Assembly: GCA_024803745.1 (NCBI GenBank)
Contig: JANJXV010000013.1
Location: 17,047,501-17,111,500 of the forward strand
DNA from: Megascapheus bottae
Lineage: Eukaryota; Chordata; Mammalia; Rodentia; Geomyidae
Length of the DNA stretch: 64,000 bases
Direction of reading: 5' to 3'
Part shown: one piece after another, positions 58,882 to 64,000 of the stretch
How the letters are laid out: each line of letters opens with the position of its first letter
Position numbering within the stretch: the stretch's first letter is position 1
Made by a program: the position numbers and the translations under genes
Notes under the pieces: model-generated
Told to the model about the DNA's origin: nothing
The model's database searches: none
Seen by the model: only the letters and a program-made list of their open reading frames with translations

Positions 58882-59199
58882 TCTTAACCATGAGGAGATT
58901 GAACTACAGAGTCTTTCAGCTTGACAAGCTTTCAAATATAACTATCTCATAGTTTGGAAAATTGGGGAGAAAGAAACCAACAGATCCTGAGTGGCAACCA
59001 CTAGTTTCTGTCATGTTTTTGGTAGGTGAAGTTTTCCTTATCATGACTCCAAAGCTAACAACGATAAATATAAGATTGTCAGATTTTAACAAATGAGTGG
59101 GGAGGGCAGGGGGGTAGTGGGGGACAGGAATACATTTATTTGTAAGAAATGTGATTGTGCCCTTTGGAGAGAATAACAATCCATTGCTTCCTCTTTAAA
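58882..59199 (-). repeat. Right arm of a 318-bp inverted duplication
   Basis: Reverse complement of 57613-57930. The spacer of 951 bp holds a partial B1, the CT/CCTT repeat and a composite SINE. Confidence 0.92.
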
Positions 59200-60490
59200 T
59201 ATACAAATGTGCAAAAATTATTGTAGCCTTAGGTGTCCGTTTTTTGTTGTTTTTCTGAGTGCTTTAGTTCTCACCGCTTCAGAGCACATTCTAGCTTCAT
59301 CTGTTAAATGGTAGCCTGGATTATTAAATGCACAGTGATGGGCTGTTTGACTTTGGACAAACTCAGTGAGATTACCTGAATGCTCAATTAACTGCCATGG
59401 TGAGAATCGCTGCTTTCAGATTGATAAGATCAAATCAGTAGCCATTCTCAGTGCAGTGTTTCATCAAGAAGTGAATTAAAGCAAAACTATTAATGGTCAT
59501 TTTTCTAAATACTAATCACCCAATTCCAATCCCAGAAAATTCTTTGCATATTTTTAGTGTTATTATAGACTGGAATGTTTTTAACTGAGTTCAAGACTTG
59601 GGAACACAGGGGAGCGGTACTGTTTTTGGCCAGATTACTTACACAACAATAATTCTTCACAGTTTTCTGTTAATATCTCCTGATTTAACAAGCAAGTTGA
59701 AGCCAAGTGATTTGGGCTATTTGGTATCCTTGGTAACAGCTCTTACATGATGAATTGAATCAGTTAAAATTAATTTCTTGTGAAAATCTACTTTCCTCAG
59801 AGGGTATTGCTTTGATATTTAGATACACAGGAAATATATACACACACACATACACATGTTTACATAGTGTCATCATATGTGGTGAATTTTTATAGATAAA
59901 AATCTACAAGGCTTAGTAAATTCAAAAAGAGGAAAAGATGATGATGGAGGGTTGCAAAGGGTGTTGTCTTTAAGGGCTCTGCTTTAAGGGAAGATGTACA
60001 TAAATGTAGAAACCTGGACTATAATAGCCATGTGTGAGCTTTGTTCATCCAGGTAAGTAGCCTTCTTCCCTTAAGTCACCACAAAGATTTTTGTTGTTGT
60101 TGGTTTTGCTATTTAAGTTCAGGAAGAGATCAAGAAAATTTTTTATTTGTTTTTATACACAGTCTAAGTTCATTTTTAATGTAAATTTAGGGAGAATTTT
60201 CCTTTTTGTCTTGATAAGTGTCTTGCCTAATAGGGCCACACCTGCTCTAAACCCTGCATTCCTGGGAATTAACACTTGGAAAGTATTGCTAGAATATGAA
60301 AAGCCTGGAGCATGAGGTGCTGGCTGGTGCCACAGTTGTTGGGGGTGGGGAGGGTGTTCTGTGGGAAAGAATGAGCAAGAGCTAATTACTAGTGGTACAG
60401 AGGTATATTCTGAGTAATGTCCTAGGTCTGTAGTGTGCAAACGCTCAGAGGAGCCAGGAAAGAATGGATGCTTCTGGGTTTAGCTCTGCT
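59200..60490. other. Intron 1, repeat-poor stretch
   Basis: Largely free of recognisable mobile elements. The part at 59380-59780 has balanced composition and several ATTA cores, and a sequence at 59723-59737 (ggtatccttggtaac) resembles an RFX X-box with one mismatch. A small CA run is at about 59842. Confidence 0.45.
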
Positions 60491-60529
60491 GCCTTAAAAA
60501 AAAAAAAGTTCTACTTGTTCTCAGAAGGA

Positions 60530-60583
60530 CAAGAGAGAGGGGGGAGAGAGAAAGAGAGAGGGAGGGAGGGAGGGAGGGAAGGA

Positions 60584-60649
<66 letters not shown>

Positions 60650-60668
60650 GAGAGGGAGAGAGAGAGGG
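60530..60668 (+). repeat. (GA)n/(GGGA)n microsatellite
   Basis: About 140 bp of GA, GGGA and AAGA units. The Arg/Glu-rich open frame across it is an artefact. Confidence 0.97.
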
Positions 60669-60809
60669 GTAAAAGCTGAGTACACAGAGGTAATTCACAG
60701 TTTCATATATAGTATTAAATATATTAGATATTTTAAACATAAAATCTGCTTCTGTCCCACACGTAAATTCTTCCTGGTAAAAACATTTAAGGAGACCTCC
60801 ATCTCAACA

Positions 60810-61035
60810 AATAAGCCAGGTGTATGGTACACATCTGTAATCTCAATTATGCAGGAGACAGAGATATGAGGATCACTCTGAGGCTAGACCAAGCAAAAAG
60901 CATAAAACCCTGTCTCTAGTTAAAAAAGAAAAAACCCGCTGTCTGAAAAATAACTGATACAACATAATAAAACAGGCTGCAGGTATAGTTCAAGCTGTAG
61001 AGCACTAGGCCCTCAGTTCAAACCTCAGTGAGAGA
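60810..61035 (+). mobile_element. Old B1/ID composite SINE
   Basis: B1-like part (gccaggtgtatggtacacat, ctgtaatctcaattatgcag) and ID-like part (ggtatagttcaagctgtaga, then ctcagttcaaacctcag). Confidence 0.75.
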
Positions 61036-61160
61036 CAGAGAGGGAGAGGAAGAGACAGAGACTAAGAGAAAAAGAGAGAAAGAATGAAGGGAAGAAAAAG
61101 AAAGGAAGGAAGTGAAAGTGTAAGAGAAAAAAAGAGCAAAAAGAAAGGAAGAAAGAAGTA
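61030..61160 (+). repeat. GA-rich purine tract
   Basis: About 130 bp of GAGA, GGAA and GAAA units following the SINE end. Confidence 0.93.
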
Positions 61161-61429
61161 TTTAGATGGATCTAAAACTTTATTTCCAAAGCCTTTATTT
61201 CTGGCTTGTATACCCTTATAAGAATTCTATTGTAAGTCCATTACCTGTTCATCTACATATAACCACCTGTTTATTTGTCAGAGCTTGGCTTCTCTTGCTT
61301 CTGGTGAAATTCCCTCATGCCGGTATTTCAGAGTTTGTAGTTCACATTCGTGTTTCTGTAATTCACAGCTATAGATTGTGTATTCTGCTCAGAACTCCTA
61401 AGGTCATTTTTTATATGATGTTAGTGTTA

Positions 61430-61930
61430 CCTGAGAATTTGATCAGCGACATACAGAGAAGTCATACTTTAAGAGGCAAAATTTGGAGTCTTTATTAAAA
61501 TGCCAGCATCTGCAAGCAGACTCAGGTCCCTCCAAAATTCACAGCCTGGAATGCAGCTAGCACAAAGTTTATATAGACCAAAACTGTATATGGTGTGAAG
61601 AATTAAACCTAACAAAAGTGTTCCTCAGGTGAGGAACAAGTAGGGACTTAGAGCAAGGTGCCAAGATGGTGGGGGGGATGGGATGGCATTACTTAGTATC
61701 CATTATTGCATTAGTTTTCTTGGTTAGTTTCTCCTCCATCACCTGGGTCCTCATGTCCATGACTTCTCAGTTTTCTCATCCTCCTTGATATGGGTAACTG
61801 AACATGATCTTGAACTTCTGGAGCCAACACTCTGTGGAATGGATTGAGGCATGCGAAGTTTCCCCTTACTGAATGTAACAGCTGTCCATAAGTACACCTT
61901 TTTTGGAAACTTAGCAGCAGGTCCCCAGTT
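61430..61930 (-). mobile_element. Endogenous retroviral LTR fragment, antisense to SYT9
   Basis: On the minus strand a TATA box (complement of 61568-61575) is followed about 75 bases downstream by AATAAA (complement of 61491-61496), the spacing expected of a U3-R-U5 LTR. Family and exact ends are not determined, and no target-site duplication was found. No gag, pol or env reading frame was recognised, so this looks like a solo or truncated LTR. Confidence 0.45.
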
Positions 61931-62225
61931 CTTTTTCCATGGCCGAGCTCAGTCATCATCTAACATCATTTGTTATGTTTTGACTTTCATCACACTCAAT
62001 CCTCCACACAGGTTTCCGAATAGCTTTTTCAAGTCCATTAGAATGAGAAATGCTAGGTGACCTAGATTTGCCATCCTGGCTCAGTGAAGGCTGATTGGTT
62101 AAACTTAGTTCCTAAAAGCCAGAGAGTCTCAGATGCAGCTCACTGGATGGCATGGCCCCCGCTTCAGTTCTATTCTTTGTCTCCATCATGGCCTCTGATG
62201 ACTCTCCCTGCCTTGCTAAACTCTG
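61931..62225. other. Intron 1, no gene seen
   Basis: Unclassified; may include the U3 edge of the LTR. Confidence 0.4.
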
Positions 62226-62229
62226 GGCC

Positions 62230-62985
62230 AGTGTGAGTATTTTCTGCTCTTATACTGCTCATAAGTCACTTACTTGCTGAATTCCGTCTTCCCCACTCTT
62301 CTTGAAACTACTGTAGCCCAATTCCCAAAGCCACCCCTCCTGAGAGGCTGCTCCAGCTGCAATCATCAGTGACCTGCTAATTGCCAACTCCAGTGGGCAT
62401 ACTTCAGTTGTTGGAATGCTGTTGCATTTAAATGATCACTGTTCTCTATTCCCTCGAATTCTGTGATGCCAAATCCCCTTCTTTTGATTGCCCATGAATT
62501 TCTTCTTTCTACTTGACCCATAGATGGTAATGTTTCTCACTTTGAGTTTGACGCATTTGGTCATTTTCCCCCAAAGGCATTTTCTCCAGTGTCCATTCCA
62601 AATGCCAGCCTGGACTGTACAGACCACCCCAAAAAGACTAAGACTAATTTCATGCTCAATATGTTTAAGACTGCAGGCATCCTGTGGCTCTTAACAACAC
62701 ATGATGTTCTGCTTAAATTCTTACATAGCACCTTCTTACTACATGTAGCCTCTCTGCTCAATGAGTACCTTTTAAAAAAAGATCCCTTTCATCTCTTTTC
62801 TCTCCCTGACTATTTTTCCTCATGGTGCATTTATCATAATTGAGATTATTCATTGATTGCTCTTCTCCACTGGTGTGCAGGCTCTGTTCATCTTCACTAT
62901 TATACAAAACCCTGGACTAAGTTCTGATCCCCAGATATTAAGTAAATCATTGTCATGCCCTCAACTCCAGACTGATTTATCTTTA
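62230..62985 (+). mobile_element. L2 LINE relic, ORF2 part to 3-prime region
   Basis: Sense L2 words: gtgacctgctaattgccaac, then a ttgaaactactgtagcccaa region, and near 62805 ctgactatttttcctcatgg with a gcatttatcataattgagat block from the L2 3-prime end. Confidence 0.65.
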
Positions 62986-62989
62986 TTTT

Positions 62990-63500
62990 ATCTCAGTGGG
63001 TAACACCATCCTCAGCCTCAGTCACTCAAATGAGAAAATTCTAGAAACTTTCTTTTACCATTACTGCCATCCCTGACTGCCCTTATCCAACAGCAGTAGC
63101 TCCCGCCACTTTTACTTCCTGATTATTTCTCTTTCTGTCTCCCATCTCCATTCTTATGATTGCAACTGTTTCATGCTACCTCATCTTTCCCTGTATTACA
63201 GTAGTACCTAGGGTGCATCTTCCCTGTCTGTGGTCACCCAAATCTACCCTTAGTGCAAGCCAGAGATGTCTTTTCTGGAAAATCAGATAGAAATCTGCTG
63301 CTTTTCCTTGTAACTCTTCCATGGTTACAGTCAACTACAGTATCTATGAGACTGACCAGGCCACAGAATGTGCCATCCTCTGCTTTCTACTATCAATGGA
63401 ACCTGCTACATAGTTTTGGCCTCAAAATGTTCTCTCATTCTAGAGTTAATGCCCTTTTTCTCTCTCTCTTCTGTGTGGTGAACTTTTTCCTAACCAAATG
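62990..63500 (+). mobile_element. Second L2 LINE relic
   Basis: Starts again at an earlier L2 position (taacaccatcctcagcctca), then a ctcccatctccattcttatg block and aaatcagatagaaatctgct. It lies downstream of a 3-prime end, so it is a separate copy or a rearrangement. Confidence 0.6.
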
Positions 63501-64000
63501 GTAGGAATTAGTTGTTTTTTTTTTTTTTTTAACAATACGTATTGTGTTAGGCATCTGGGAAAAATTGTTGAACGCACAAATTCTTAAGGATTAGTACATG
63601 TTTAGTTGGAAATAATGTTCCTTCCTCTAGAGTACTTGCTGGATTTGAGTTTTCTGTGCAAAAAAGCAATGTTTTTGCTGCAGAACTTTATGATCAACTT
63701 GTTTGAAATCACACTCAGAATATTTTCAGTTGAACGATTCTGTCAGCATGGCATGTCAAGATACACTAAGAAAGGCATGGTTCCAATGATGCTAAAGACT
63801 TGCTAAAAGCTACATGCTACGTAACTGGCAGATAAAAGTAAGCTTCAAACTGAAGTGATTGTTTAAATCTGTTCACCATTTAAAACCTCTTTTTTTTACT
63901 GAGTTCTGAGCTTCCGGAAGATTGTCTTGGGGCCACAGTAAGTACTGTGCAGAACCAGTGCAGTAACTCTGATAGCTAGTTTGTGGAAGGCAGTCATTTA
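63501..64000. other. Intron 1 to window end, no gene seen
   Basis: AT-rich sequence with a T run at 63516-63531. No exon or splice acceptor for SYT9 recognised. Confidence 0.45.

Larger units (their letters stand above)
41025..64000 (+). other. SYT9: SYT9 intron 1, 5-prime part
   Basis: The intron starts with a consensus donor GTGAGT at 41025-41030. I scanned to the window end for an exon encoding the SYT9 transmembrane region (hydrophobic run following Asp-Ile-Ser-Val-Ser) and found none. The acceptor is therefore probably outside the window. The intron carries the mobile elements and unique stretches listed separately. Confidence 0.8.

Overview
The window is mammalian nuclear DNA, almost certainly from a rodent. 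It is dominated by SINEs, LINE-1 3-prime ends, L2 and MIR relics and long microsatellites, with one CpG island and no bacterial-style gene density. Two SINE types are recognisable. One is a tRNA-derived ID-like dimer of about 190-200 bp. The other is a composite of a B1-like (7SL-derived) left part and an ID-like right part. From my knowledge of rodent SINEs this combination suggests Geomyoidea (kangaroo rats, pocket mice, pocket gophers) or a close relative. The rodent call is firm; the family-level call is an inference.

The only protein-coding sequence I can support is the first coding exon of synaptotagmin-9 (SYT9), plus strand, 40880-41024. It lies in a CpG island of about 1.5 kb (about 40240-41730) and ends at a consensus GTGAGT splice donor. 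It encodes 48 complete codons plus one base, matching the known SYT9 N-terminus. I found no second SYT9 exon (the one that would carry the transmembrane segment), so everything from 41025 to the right edge is read as the start of a long intron 1.

Bases 1 to about 40200 are intergenic DNA upstream of SYT9, built from old L1 and L2 fragments, MIRs, younger rodent SINEs and unique sequence. One cluster at 15.56-18.56 kb has three L1 3-prime ends from one rodent lineage, two of them in opposite orientation. The intron part (41-64 kb) holds more SINEs and L2 copies. It also contains an internally deleted Tigger-like DNA transposon inserted in an L2, a 318-bp inverted duplication around a SINE-microsatellite block, and an antisense retroviral LTR fragment that still shows a TATA box and a polyadenylation signal.

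I saw no multi-gene system, CRISPR array, operon, or tRNA or rRNA gene. The observations most worth checking are the overlapping upstream start codons of SYT9, the intronic inverted repeat, the nested Tigger/L2 structure, and two or three non-repeat stretches that look like candidate regulatory elements. Repeat boundaries were set by eye and are approximate unless target-site duplications are given.
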